A stretch of DNA of 19,949 nt from Acidobacteriaceae bacterium (GTDB lineage: Bacteria > Acidobacteriota > Terriglobia > Terriglobales > Acidobacteriaceae), in contig PMHC01000232.1 in assembly GCA_003156495.1 (NCBI GenBank), positions 1 to 19,949 on the forward strand. The letters are read 5' to 3'. The notes under the pieces were generated by a model that was not told the origin of the DNA, made no database searches, and saw only the letters and a list, made by a program, of their open reading frames with translations. Positions within the stretch are counted from its first letter, which is position 1. Every line of letters starts with the position of its first letter. Shown here piece after piece: positions 5,460 to 13,276 of this stretch. A program made the translations under genes and the position numbers.

Positions 5460-7507
5460 TGCACGATCGAACTTTCATTGCCCGCGCCGCGCGGTTTTGC
5501 GCCGCCGCCGGCCTCTGCATTGCCGCGCTTGCCGCACCCGCGCAAACCACGCCCGCCGCGCCGCAAGATCCGCAGCCCCACGGCCGCGTGCTCTTCTCTC
5601 GCACCACCGATGAAAACGGCCAAACCACCACCTCCGCGCCCGCCGCCTCAGACGCCGCCGGCCAGTCCGTCGCCGAACCCACTGCCACCGACGCCGAGCG
5701 GCAGGCACTTCTCTTCACCGCCTTCGACCTTGACGTGCATCTACGCCTGGCCGAGCAGGCCATCGCCGTTCGCGCCCAAATCACCGTGCGCAACGGCGGC
5801 AAAGCGCCGCTGACGCGCATTCCACTCCAAATCTCCTCTTCGCTGCGTTGGGAGCGCATTCTCACCGCCGGCCGCAGCCTGCCCTTCACCGTGGCCACGC
5901 TCAACTCCGACATCGATCACACCGGCCAACTTCACGAGGCCGCCATCGCCCTCGACCAACCGCTGGCCCCCGGCCAAAGCCTCAATCTCGATCTCAACTA
6001 TTCCGGCACAATTGCGCCCTCGGCCCAACGGCTGGTCGCCATCGGCACCCCCGCCGACGCCGCTCTGCACTCCGATTGGGACGCGATCGGCCTCGATTTC
6101 ACCGGCCTGCGCGGCTTCGGCAATGTCCTCTGGTACCCGGCCGCGAGCGTTCCGGTCATACTCGGCGACGGCGCGCGCGTCTTCGACGAAATGGGCGAGC
6201 ACAAGCTGCTGATTGCCGGAGCTCGCTTCCGCCTCCGCCTCACCGCCGAGTTTCCTCGCGGCCACGCGCCCACCGTCGCTTTCATCAACGGCCACGCCGC
6301 GTCGCTGGCCGTCACCGAGCCGTCGAGCGCCGACGGCGATCTGCCGGGCATTGCCACCGCCGCGCTTGAAAACTCCATCCTCGGATTCGACGCGCCCAGT
6401 CTCTTTCTCGCCTCCCGCGAGTCCAAAGAGGCGACCAACGCCACGCTCTACGCGCTCCCCGACGACGACATCAATTTGCAGGGCTGGATTGCGGCCACGG
6501 CTACCGTCACGCCTTTTCTGCAAAGCTGGCTCGGCCAGCAGCCGCGCTCCCATCTGGCGGTTCTCGATCTGCCCGATCCCCTCGATGCGGCCTACGAAAC
6601 CGGCTCGCTTTTGGTAACGGCTCTGCGCCAGGCGCCCTCCGATCAGCTCGAAGGCATTCTCGCCCACGCCCTCACCCACGCCTGGATGGCCTCGCCCCGC
6701 GCCTGGCTCTCCGAAGGCGTCGCCCACTTTATGGGAACGCTCTGGATCGAGCGCCAGAGCGGCCGCCAGAAGGCTCTCGAGCTGCTTGAATCCGGCCGCA
6801 CACCGCTGGCGCTCATCGAGCCTTCCAGCCCCGGCGAAAGTTCCGGCCAGCCGCTGGCGCAGGCCACCGCGCCCATTTACTACCGCAACAAGGCCACCTA
6901 CGTCTTCTGGATGCTCCGCGATCTGGTTGGCGATCCGGCTCTTTCCGCCGCGCTGCGCGCCTACGATCCGGCCGAAGACGCACGCCGCGGCCTTGGCCCC
7001 ACGGCTGGCTCCGCCTACTTTGAAAAACTCGTCGAGCAGTCAGGACTGCGCCGCGATCTCTCCTGGTTCTTTAGCGATTGGGTCGACAACGACAAGGGCC
7101 TGCCCGATCTCTCGATCGACAAGGTCTTCATCTCGCTGGCCGAGTCTCCTGCCGACCGCGCGCAGACCGCGACGCCCGGCATCAGCTCCTCCAAAAATCT
7201 GCCGACGGCGATTCAGGCCGACAACGCTTCGGTCGCTCACTCCGAGTTTCGCGGCTGGCTGGTTTCCGTCGATCTGTCCAACTCCGGCTACGCCGCCGCC
7301 GAGTTTCCCGTGATCGCGCGCAATGCCGACACCTCCGTCACCCGGCACATCGTCGTGCCCGCGCGCGGTAAAGCCACGCTGCGTTTGCTCATCGAGGGCA
7401 AGCCCGTCGAGATTCAGGCCAACGACGGCGGCGTTCCCGAAACCCAGGCCAGCGTCCATCTTCACAAGTTCGTCGAGCCCGCCTCCAGCGCCGCTCCGGT
7501 GCAGTAG
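5459..7507 (+). CDS. Secreted gluzincin-like (M1/peptidase MA-type) protein, probable pseudo-protease
   Basis: The 682-residue product has a signal peptide (MHDRTFIARAARFCAAAGLCIAALAAPAQ, cleavage near residue 29), so it acts outside the cytoplasm. Residues of about 70-170 look like the beta-sandwich N-terminal part of M1-type aminopeptidases (FDLDVHLRLAEQAIAVRAQITVRN). The metallopeptidase core is at 403-425, HALTHAW then WLSEGVAHFM. The two zinc histidines (H403, H407) and the third ligand E419 are present, but the catalytic glutamate of HEXXH is an alanine (A404). The nucleotides read CAC GCC CTC ACC CAC, so this is not a translation artefact. The spacing from the second His to E419 (12 residues) is shorter than in M1 and closer to peptidase-MA proteins. 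It could bind a substrate or peptide without cutting it. It starts inside the rlmB stop codon. Confidence 0.72.
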   Translation: MHDRTFIARAARFCAAAGLCIAALAAPAQTTPAAPQDPQPHGRVLFSRTTDENGQTTTSAPAASDAAGQSVAEPTATDAERQALLFTAFDLDVHLRLAEQAIAVRAQITVRNGGKAPLTRIPLQISSSLRWERILTAGRSLPFTVATLNSDIDHTGQLHEAAIALDQPLAPGQSLNLDLNYSGTIAPSAQRLVAIGTPADAALHSDWDAIGLDFTGLRGFGNVLWYPAASVPVILGDGARVFDEMGEHKLLIAGARFRLRLTAEFPRGHAPTVAFINGHAASLAVTEPSSADGDLPGIATAALENSILGFDAPSLFLASRESKEATNATLYALPDDDINLQGWIAATATVTPFLQSWLGQQPRSHLAVLDLPDPLDAAYETGSLLVTALRQAPSDQLEGILAHALTHAWMASPRAWLSEGVAHFMGTLWIERQSGRQKALELLESGRTPLALIEPSSPGESSGQPLAQATAPIYYRNKATYVFWMLRDLVGDPALSAALRAYDPAEDARRGLGPTAGSAYFEKLVEQSGLRRDLSWFFSDWVDNDKGLPDLSIDKVFISLAESPADRAQTATPGISSSKNLPTAIQADNASVAHSEFRGWLVSVDLSNSGYAAAEFPVIARNADTSVTRHIVVPARGKATLRLLIEGKPVEIQANDGGVPETQASVHLHKFVEPASSAAPVQ

Positions 7508-7590
7508 CACCGGTCAGTGCAACACGATTTTGAATGTGCACGGCGAAACTCGGCAGGTAGCCTCGATCCCGGTGTTTTTTAAATCAAGGT

Positions 7591-7636
7591 GAGGGTGCCC
7601 CCGGTCCCTCGCCTTTGGGGACCGGGGAACCACAAC
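7591..7636. repeat. GGGTGCCCC...GGGGAACCAC hairpin repeat, copy B
   Basis: This is the second copy of the element at 911-953. The stem is a perfect 10 bp: CCCCGGTCCC (7599-7608) with GGGACCGGGG (7618-7627) around a nine-base loop. Compared with copy A, stem bases differ on both sides so that pairing is kept. It lies between convergent genes, where it could also help end transcription. Confidence 0.7.
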
Positions 7637-7638
7637 AC

Positions 7639-7662
7639 CAGCTCTCAGCTTTCAGCCGTCAG
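7639..7662. repeat. Complement of AGCTGA-type repeat
   Basis: CAGCTCTCAGCTTTCAGCCG and the bases after it are the reverse complement of the motif in 1858-1904. It lies directly beside hairpin repeat copy B. Confidence 0.45.
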
Positions 7663-7756
7663 GAAATGAATCCTAATGCAACGCTCAGCCCGCTTTAGCG
7701 TGTGAAAGAACTCTGCGATTGATTTACGCGCGTGCGCAATCAAATCCACGCGGGCT

Positions 7757-8821
7757 TTAACGCCCGTATTTAAAAATAGCTCCGGCGATCGCCTCCAAAG
7801 GCAGAACTTCGCTCACGCCGTTGAGCTTGATGGCTTCCTTCGGCATTCCGAAAACTACGCAGCTCTCCTCGTCTTGCGCGATCGTGACGGCTCCGGCCTC
7901 TTTCATCTCCAACATGCCGCGCGCGCCGTCGTCGCCCATGCCGGTCATAATCACGCCGACCGCATTTTTTCCTGCATAGCGGGCTGCGGAGCGGAAGAGC
8001 ACGTCAACCGAGGGCCGGTGCCGGCAAACCAGCGGGCCATCCTTGATCTCGACGTAGTAGCGCGCGCCGCTGCGTTTAAGCAGCAGATGATGATTGCCGG
8101 GCGCGATCAAGGCGCGGCCGCGAATAACGCTGTCGTTGCTTTCGGCCTCTTTGACCGTGATGTCGCACAAGCCGTTGAGCCGGTTGGCGAAGGCGCGCGT
8201 AAACAGCTCGGGCATGTGTTGCACAATCACGATTCCAGGCGCGTCGGAAGGCAATGCTTCAAGCAGCGTTTTGAGCGCCTCTGTGCCCCCGGTGGAAGCG
8301 CCGATGATTACGATCTTCTCCGTAGTTTCAACCATGGCATGCGCGGCGGGAGCCAGCACGGCATCGGCGGTCAGTTTAGGCTCAACGATGTGGCTGGGAC
8401 CAAGCGTGCGCACACGCGCTTGAGCAGCGGCTTTGACCGCCTGGCACAACTCAATGCGCGAATCTTCTAGAAACTGTTTGGTGCCGAGCTTGGGTTTGGT
8501 GATAATCTCCACTGCCCCATATTCGAGAGCCTTGAGCGTGCTCAACGCGCCTTCATCGGCCAGGCTGGAGCAGATGACGACCGGGATCGGATGCTGGCTC
8601 ATGATTTTGCCGAGAAAAGTAAGCCCGTCCATACGCGGCATCTCGATGTCGAGCGTGATCACATCCGGGATCTGATCGCGGATACGCTCGGCGGCCACAT
8701 AGGGATCGCCCGCCGTGGCCATCACCTCGATCTCCGGATCGGAAGACAAAATGGATTTCAAGGTTTGGCGCACAACCGCCGAATCGTCCACGATCAGTAC
8801 GCGAATTTTATCCGCTACCAC
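7757..8821 (-). CDS. cheB: Chemotaxis protein-glutamate methylesterase/glutaminase CheB
   Basis: CheB removes methyl groups from receptor glutamates, and in some species deamidates glutamines, after phosphorylation by CheA; this gives the negative feedback of adaptation. The 354-residue protein has a receiver domain at 1-125 (acid pocket D12/D13, phospho-acceptor D58 in ITLDIEMPRMDG, K109 in ITKPK). A linker follows, then the methylesterase domain at about 168-350 with catalytic S176 (IGASTGGTEAL), H202 (IVQHMP) and D298 (TGMGDDGARGM). All expected active-site residues are present. The start is a GTG at 8821, preceded by a strong AGGAGG eight bases away. It is the last gene of the che set, 18 bases after cheD. 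A short stem covers its last codons and stop. Confidence 0.96.
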   Translation of the reverse strand: MVADKIRVLIVDDSAVVRQTLKSILSSDPEIEVMATAGDPYVAAERIRDQIPDVITLDIEMPRMDGLTFLGKIMSQHPIPVVICSSLADEGALSTLKALEYGAVEIITKPKLGTKQFLEDSRIELCQAVKAAAQARVRTLGPSHIVEPKLTADAVLAPAAHAMVETTEKIVIIGASTGGTEALKTLLEALPSDAPGIVIVQHMPELFTRAFANRLNGLCDITVKEAESNDSVIRGRALIAPGNHHLLLKRSGARYYVEIKDGPLVCRHRPSVDVLFRSAARYAGKNAVGVIMTGMGDDGARGMLEMKEAGAVTIAQDEESCVVFGMPKEAIKLNGVSEVLPLEAIAGAIFKYGR

Positions 8822-8839
8822 GATCGACGCCTCCTGGCT

Positions 8840-9397
8840 CTATGCATTTTTGCGGGAACGATAAACCTTTCTCACCGGTTTCGCGCCGGCCCGCGCCATG
8901 CTTGAAGTTAATTTTCTGAGCAGCACTTCTCCGCTGCCCGTATTAAATTCAATGCGCACGCCCGTATCACCCCGCAGCCGGCAAGCGATAATAACAAAAC
9001 CCTCTTCGTCAAGCACGCGCTGCGCGACATCGCAATTCTGCTTGCCCACGGTCGCATGACGTTCGCCGTCGATCATCGGCAAAACATCGCCTCCGCCAAA
9101 CAGCTTCACCTGCGTCTCCATGCGCAGCGCGCCCAGCGAATCGAGCTGGCGGATCATGTCGTGAATCGCGAAATCCACATAGCGGCGGCTGGCCATCACG
9201 CTTAGTGTGCTCGACTCCTTGGCCGGAAATAACGGCAGCATGGGATGGCAAAGCGCGCCGACGCCCAGCCGTGGAACCAAAAATGTGATGCCCACGCAGG
9301 AGCCCAGCACCGTGCGCAGGATGGCAGGCTGCCGCACTAATCGGGATTCGCCAGGTTGCACGTAAATCTCCGGAAGCGACAGGTCAAACTCCTGCAT
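8840..9397 (-). CDS. cheD: Chemoreceptor glutamine deamidase CheD
   Basis: CheD converts receptor glutamines to glutamates and so creates methylation sites; in Bacillus and Thermotoga it also works with the CheY-P phosphatase CheC. The 185-residue product has the catalytic cysteine C34 in the family motif TVLGSCVGI, the partner histidine H51 in ALCHPMLP, and T29 just before. The later family segments KLFGGGDVLP and IACRLRGDTGVRIEFNTGSGEVLLRKL are also intact. An AGGAGG lies four bases before the ATG. The start overlaps the end of cheR by 14 bases, suggesting coupled translation. There is no cheC in the window, so here CheD may serve only receptor deamidation, or its partner is encoded elsewhere. 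Confidence 0.95.
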   Translation of the reverse strand: MQEFDLSLPEIYVQPGESRLVRQPAILRTVLGSCVGITFLVPRLGVGALCHPMLPLFPAKESSTLSVMASRRYVDFAIHDMIRQLDSLGALRMETQVKLFGGGDVLPMIDGERHATVGKQNCDVAQRVLDEEGFVIIACRLRGDTGVRIEFNTGSGEVLLRKLTSSMARAGAKPVRKVYRSRKNA

Positions 9398-10238
9398 AGG
9401 TCCTCCTGTAGAGCGCAGGAGCTACCGGATCGAGAGGAAGATTTAATTCATGCAACGTTTCGGAGTGGCCGACAAACAGGTATCCTCCGGGCACAAGATA
9501 ATGCGCGAGCTTTCCTAAAATGCGCTGCTGCGTGGCGCGGTCAAAATAGATGATGACGTTGCGGCAAAAGACTGCGTCAACTTTTCCCTGTAAGCCATAG
9601 TCGTCGTCCATAAAGTTCAACCGTTGGAAATTGACCAGACGGCGCAACTCGGGCGCCACGCGCACGCGATTGGAGCCCGGTTCGCGACCGCGCATAAAGT
9701 ATTTGACCTTGAGATCAATAGGCACCGGCTGAATTACATCCGTGGTGTAGATTCCCAGCGCCGCCTTTTCCAGCACGGTCGTGGAAATATCGGTGGCCAA
9801 AATGCGGAAATCAAATCCCGGATGTTCGAGCGCATATTCGCTGAGCACGATGGCCAGCGTATAAGGTTCTTCGCCGGTGGAACAGCCCGCGCTCCACACC
9901 CGCATCGGCCTCCGCTCGCTAAACGCGGACGCCATTTCTGGCAGCGCCTTGGAAGTCAGGAACTCGAAGTGTCCCGCCTCGCGAAAGAAATCTGTCTTAT
10001 TGGTCGTCACCACATCGATCAGGTGGACCAACTCGTTTCTCATTCCTTCGGGCGAAAACAAGTACTCGCAGTAGCGGCTATAGGATTCGATTTCAAGCGC
10101 CTTCAACCGTCTGCGGATACGCACCTCGAGCATGGTCTTGCGGCCGGTGCCGAGAGAGATCCCCGCCACGTCATAAATCAATTTGCGAAGACGGGTGTAA
10201 TCTCTACCCGAAATGTACTCGTCTAGTCTGCTGGTCAT
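9384..10238 (-). CDS. cheR: Chemotaxis protein methyltransferase CheR
   Basis: CheR transfers methyl groups from S-adenosylmethionine to glutamates on chemoreceptors and so raises kinase activity in adaptation. The 284-residue product has the small all-alpha N-terminal domain at 1-75 (YTRLRKLIYDVAGISLGTGRK) and the conserved TTNKTDFFRE (78-87). The Rossmann-like catalytic domain has the SAM motif VWSAGCSTGEEPYTLA (114-129), the acidic D150 in LATDIS, and FCRNVIIYFD. The C-terminal GGYLFVGHSETL is intact. No clear Shine-Dalgarno sequence precedes the ATG; it lies 45 bases after cheW and may rely on read-through of ribosomes. The adjacent MCP ends in an aromatic pentapeptide that could tether this enzyme. 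Confidence 0.96.
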   Translation of the reverse strand: MTSRLDEYISGRDYTRLRKLIYDVAGISLGTGRKTMLEVRIRRRLKALEIESYSRYCEYLFSPEGMRNELVHLIDVVTTNKTDFFREAGHFEFLTSKALPEMASAFSERRPMRVWSAGCSTGEEPYTLAIVLSEYALEHPGFDFRILATDISTTVLEKAALGIYTTDVIQPVPIDLKVKYFMRGREPGSNRVRVAPELRRLVNFQRLNFMDDDYGLQGKVDAVFCRNVIIYFDRATQQRILGKLAHYLVPGGYLFVGHSETLHELNLPLDPVAPALYRRTYAGV

Positions 10239-10283
10239 GAGAAATGGGACGGCGCGGGGCGGGTAACCGCCCCATTCCTTTTT

Positions 10284-10799
10284 TTAGGCTGCTACTTCAA
10301 CTAGTGGTTTGCTGTTGGATTCCTGTGCGCGCACCGCGGCCAATTCCTCGGCCGAGAAGACGCGATCGATATCAAGAATCATAATAAACTGCGCATCGCG
10401 CTTGCCCATCCCGCGGATAAAGTCGGTGCGTATCTGGGTTCCGATGCGCGGCGCCGGCTCAATCTGTTCGGGCTCCAACTCGAGCACCTCTTCGACCGAA
10501 TCGGCCAACGCGCCGATCACGATTGATTCGTTTTCCAGCGTTACTTCCGCAACCACAATGCAGGTATTGCGCGTCTTCTCGGTCTTCGACATTTCAAAGC
10601 ACAACCGAAGGTCAACGACCGGCACAACGCTTCCCCGCAGATTGATCACCCCGGCCATAAAATCAGGCGTACGGGGAACGACCGTGATTGGCGCGAGATC
10701 GAGCACTTCTCTTACCTTGGCCACATCGAGAGCAAATACCTCGTTGTCGAGTTTGAAGGTAAGGTACTGCCGCGTCTCCGTGATTTCGTTCACGCTCAT
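10284..10799 (-). CDS. cheW: Chemotaxis coupling protein CheW
   Basis: CheW links chemoreceptors to the kinase CheA in the signalling array. The chosen ATG at 10799 gives 171 residues and is preceded by AGAGGAG with good spacing. A longer in-frame reading to 10913 adds a low-complexity Arg/Pro stretch unlike the family and is rejected. The product is a single CheW-like fold, typical in length: QYLTFKLDNEVFALDVAKVREVLDL, then VPRTPDFMAGVINLRGSVVPVVDLR (the subdomain boundary motif), and later IGALADSVEEVLELEPEQIEP and FIRGMGKRDAQFIMILDIDRVFS. It lies between the poly-HAMP receptor gene (155 bases upstream) and cheR. Identification is firm. Confidence 0.94.
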   Translation of the reverse strand: MSVNEITETRQYLTFKLDNEVFALDVAKVREVLDLAPITVVPRTPDFMAGVINLRGSVVPVVDLRLCFEMSKTEKTRNTCIVVAEVTLENESIVIGALADSVEEVLELEPEQIEPAPRIGTQIRTDFIRGMGKRDAQFIMILDIDRVFSAEELAAVRAQESNSKPLVEVAA

Positions 10800-10954
10800 G
10801 CTGCAACTCCTCTCTGGTCTTGAAGACTGGCGCAGATCCCCTCGCGGAGGTCCGTCCCGTCGCATTTCTCCTTTTCCCCTCGTCTCCGGCGGCTGCGGCA
10901 TTCGTCGCCGCAACCGCTGGATTCCGAAGCTTCACGGAAGAAATGCTCCGGCGG

Positions 10955-13195
10955 TCAGTAACGCTCGAACTCGGCGTCTAATTCGTCATGTTTATCGTTT
11001 AGCCGCAGGTTCACCCCGCTCTTCGCGCCCGTCTTGGCCACGGCGCTGCTGCCCTCCGCCTTCTCCGCCTTGGCAAACGAGGCTTTGGCAGTGGGCCGCG
11101 CGGCCTTGGCGGCCGACCTGCGTCCGCGTGCGTTCTCTTCCTCTCCGGTATCGAAGAAAGAGAGAGCGCCCACCAGTTGTTCGGACTGGCCGGTCAATTC
11201 CTCGGTCGTCGAGGCCATCTCCTCGGCCGCCGAAGCATTCTGCTGGATTACTTGCTCCAGTTGCTGCAGCGCCTTGTTGATTTGCTCGGCGCCGGTGTCC
11301 TGTTCACGGCTGGCGGCAGAAATCTCCTGCACCAGTTCGGCGGTCTTCTGAATGTCGGGAACCAGTTTACCCAGCATTTCGCCCGACGTCTCTGAAACCT
11401 TCAGCGTGGAAGCCGAAAGCTGATTGATCTCGCCGGCCGCCTTCTGGCTACGTTCGGCGAGCTTCCGCACCTCGGCCGCCACTACGGCGAAGCCCTTGCC
11501 GTGCTCGCCGGCGCGCGCCGCCTCAATGGCCGCGTTCAACGCCAGCAGGTTGGTTTGGCGAGCGATCTCTTCGATAATCGAGATCTTGTCGGCAATCTCT
11601 TTCATCGCCGAAACCGCCTCGCGCACGCTCTTGCCGCTTTCCTGCGCATCGTCGGCGCTCTTGTTGGCAATCTTGTCGGTCTGCTGCGCGTTGTCGGCGT
11701 TCTGCTTGATGTTACTGACCATCTCCTCCATCGATGAAGAGGCCTCTTCAGCCGCCGCGGCCTGCGAACTGGCGCCTTTGGAAACCTGCACCGAAGCCGT
11801 TGAAATCGCCTGGCTGGCCGCCGCCACTTCGCTGGCGATTGCGCGAATGTCGCCAACCGTCTGCGTCAACGCCATCACCATCGAGGCCAGTGCGTGCATC
11901 AGCTTGTCATGCGACGATCGCGCCCGCACCTCGACCGTAAGATTCCCTTTGGAAATCTCCTCTGCAGTCTCGGTGATTTCGTTCATCGACGCGATCAGCG
12001 CGTTCATGTTGTTTTTTAAGTTATTGAATTCACCGTTGTATGTTTCGGTAATCTGTTCGGGAATCTCGCCCCGTGCAATCATCTCGATACTGTGTTCCGC
12101 TTTTTGCAGCGGACCGACAACCGCATCCAACGTATCGTTGATTCCCTGAATGACCTTGCCCCACTCACCCTGATGCTTGGAGGCGTCGGCGCGCGTCTTC
12201 AGTTCACCGGCCACCGCGGCCTTCGATAGCATGTTGGCGTCGTTAATCAGCGCATCGACAGCGCCCATTGTCTGAAGCAGCGCCGGCACGCACTGGTCAG
12301 TTTCCGAGCGCTTACCAACCTGCTGTAAGGTTGCGAGTTCCTTGCGATAGTCTCCTGCGCCAATCATTCTAACTACGCTAATGGCATGCTTGAAGCGATC
12401 TTGCGCATCATTTGTCGCTTTAGCTACGTTGGCAAAAATCCCCTGATAAGACCCCTCTACATCTTTTGAGAGATCGTTAACCGCCATTCTTTGTAGTACG
12501 CTGTTTGTTTCGACGAGCCCGCCTAAGCCATCGATGCATGCGTTCAGGCTATTCTTAATCTTGTTGTAGTCGCCGCTAACCTCATCGGTAATCTTTTCCG
12601 GGATCTCTCCTCTGCTGAACTTTTTGATATAGTTTTCAGTTCTGCTCAGCGTTCCCGCTATCGCATCTAATGTGCTGTTGAAGCCGTTAACAATCACGCT
12701 CCACTGGCCGGGATATTTATTGGCATCGGCACGCACCGCTAGCTCGCCATTGACGCCAGCCTTTGCCAGATTCTGTACCTCGCCTAAAATGCCGTAAATA
12801 ACACCCATCATGGCGTTGATGTTATTTTTAACTGTTTTGAAATCCCCTTTGTAATCCTCGGAAATTTTGGGCGGCTCTTCACCACGCGAAACGCAGGCGA
12901 TGCACTCGGCGGCCACATGCAGCGGACCGGTAACTGCCTCCAGCATCTCGTTGACATTCTGCACAATCTCCCGCTGCGCGCCGTCGAATAGCGCCACTTT
13001 TCCCCGCTCGCTTAGTTGCCCGCTCTTGACCGCCTCGGTCAATCGCAAAATCTCCTCCTGTACAAGCGAGAGGTCTTCTTCTTGGCTCGTTTTGCTGCTT
13101 GCCCGCTCGCGGACGCCTGCCCGCGGCGCGCTTACGTTATGCGCTTTGCTCGTTGTATGGAGCCGCCGTCTTTCACTTACCACCGCTGTTGCCAT
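10955..13195 (-). CDS. Soluble methyl-accepting chemotaxis protein with eight HAMP-like repeats
   Basis: This is a 746-residue chemoreceptor without any transmembrane segment or periplasmic domain, so it is cytoplasmic. After a basic N-terminus, residues of about 91-445 form a HAMP array. Canonical units start near 91, 181 and 361 (GPL/GTL, then SRGEIPEKI-type turns, then NNLKNNMNAL). Diverged units fall at 136, 226, 271, 316 and 406, so the period is 45 residues throughout. The signalling hairpin follows, with tip EEIARQTNLLALNAAIEAARAG and GKGFAVVAAEVRKLAERSQ. An Ala/Lys-rich linker of about 60 residues then leads to a C-terminal EFERY, which fits the aromatic pentapeptide that recruits CheR or CheB. 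GGAGG lies six bases before the ATG. The N-terminal HAMP codons are visibly lower in GC than the rest. Poly-HAMP soluble receptors are known in other bacteria; the ligand here is unknown. Confidence 0.93.
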   Translation of the reverse strand: MATAVVSERRRLHTTSKAHNVSAPRAGVRERASSKTSQEEDLSLVQEEILRLTEAVKSGQLSERGKVALFDGAQREIVQNVNEMLEAVTGPLHVAAECIACVSRGEEPPKISEDYKGDFKTVKNNINAMMGVIYGILGEVQNLAKAGVNGELAVRADANKYPGQWSVIVNGFNSTLDAIAGTLSRTENYIKKFSRGEIPEKITDEVSGDYNKIKNSLNACIDGLGGLVETNSVLQRMAVNDLSKDVEGSYQGIFANVAKATNDAQDRFKHAISVVRMIGAGDYRKELATLQQVGKRSETDQCVPALLQTMGAVDALINDANMLSKAAVAGELKTRADASKHQGEWGKVIQGINDTLDAVVGPLQKAEHSIEMIARGEIPEQITETYNGEFNNLKNNMNALIASMNEITETAEEISKGNLTVEVRARSSHDKLMHALASMVMALTQTVGDIRAIASEVAAASQAISTASVQVSKGASSQAAAAEEASSSMEEMVSNIKQNADNAQQTDKIANKSADDAQESGKSVREAVSAMKEIADKISIIEEIARQTNLLALNAAIEAARAGEHGKGFAVVAAEVRKLAERSQKAAGEINQLSASTLKVSETSGEMLGKLVPDIQKTAELVQEISAASREQDTGAEQINKALQQLEQVIQQNASAAEEMASTTEELTGQSEQLVGALSFFDTGEEENARGRRSAAKAARPTAKASFAKAEKAEGSSAVAKTGAKSGVNLRLNDKHDELDAEFERY
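12310..12860 (-). other. Low-GC segment inside the poly-HAMP receptor gene
   Basis: Lines 12361-12480 count 51 G/C of 120 (about 43%), while 11161-11220 in the same gene counts 37 of 60 (62%). The segment covers codons for about residues 112-295, the first five HAMP units. Boundaries are by eye. It is consistent with mosaic origin by recombination, but HAMP units rich in Asn, Lys and Ile also lower GC to a degree. Confidence 0.5.
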
Positions 13196-13276
13196 CCCGA
13201 TCCTCCCCCTTTGTTCTTCTCTGCTCAGTCCGCTACTTTCCGGCCAATCATTCTAGTGCGGCAGGAGCCTGAGACT

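Larger units (their letters stand above)
7508..7756. other. Convergent intergenic region between the peptidase-like gene and cheB
   Basis: This gap separates two genes that end towards each other and holds no gene. It contains hairpin repeat copy B (7591-7636) and an AGCTGA-type repeat (7639-7662). A 5-bp stem CGGGC/GCCCG (7751-7755 and 7762-7766) spans the cheB stop codon. None of these is followed by a strong T-run, so terminators for the two operons are not certain, though the copy B hairpin is stable enough to serve. Confidence 0.55.

Noticed and set aside
5741..6727. 328-codon minus-strand frame opposite the peptidase-like gene
   Set aside because: It is a GC-rich antisense shadow with low-complexity Gly/Arg/Glu composition; the plus-strand frame has a signal peptide and zinc-ligand motif.
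10800..10913. N-terminal extension of cheW
   Set aside because: The added Arg/Pro-rich residues do not fit the CheW family, and the ATG at 10799 has a strong ribosome binding site.
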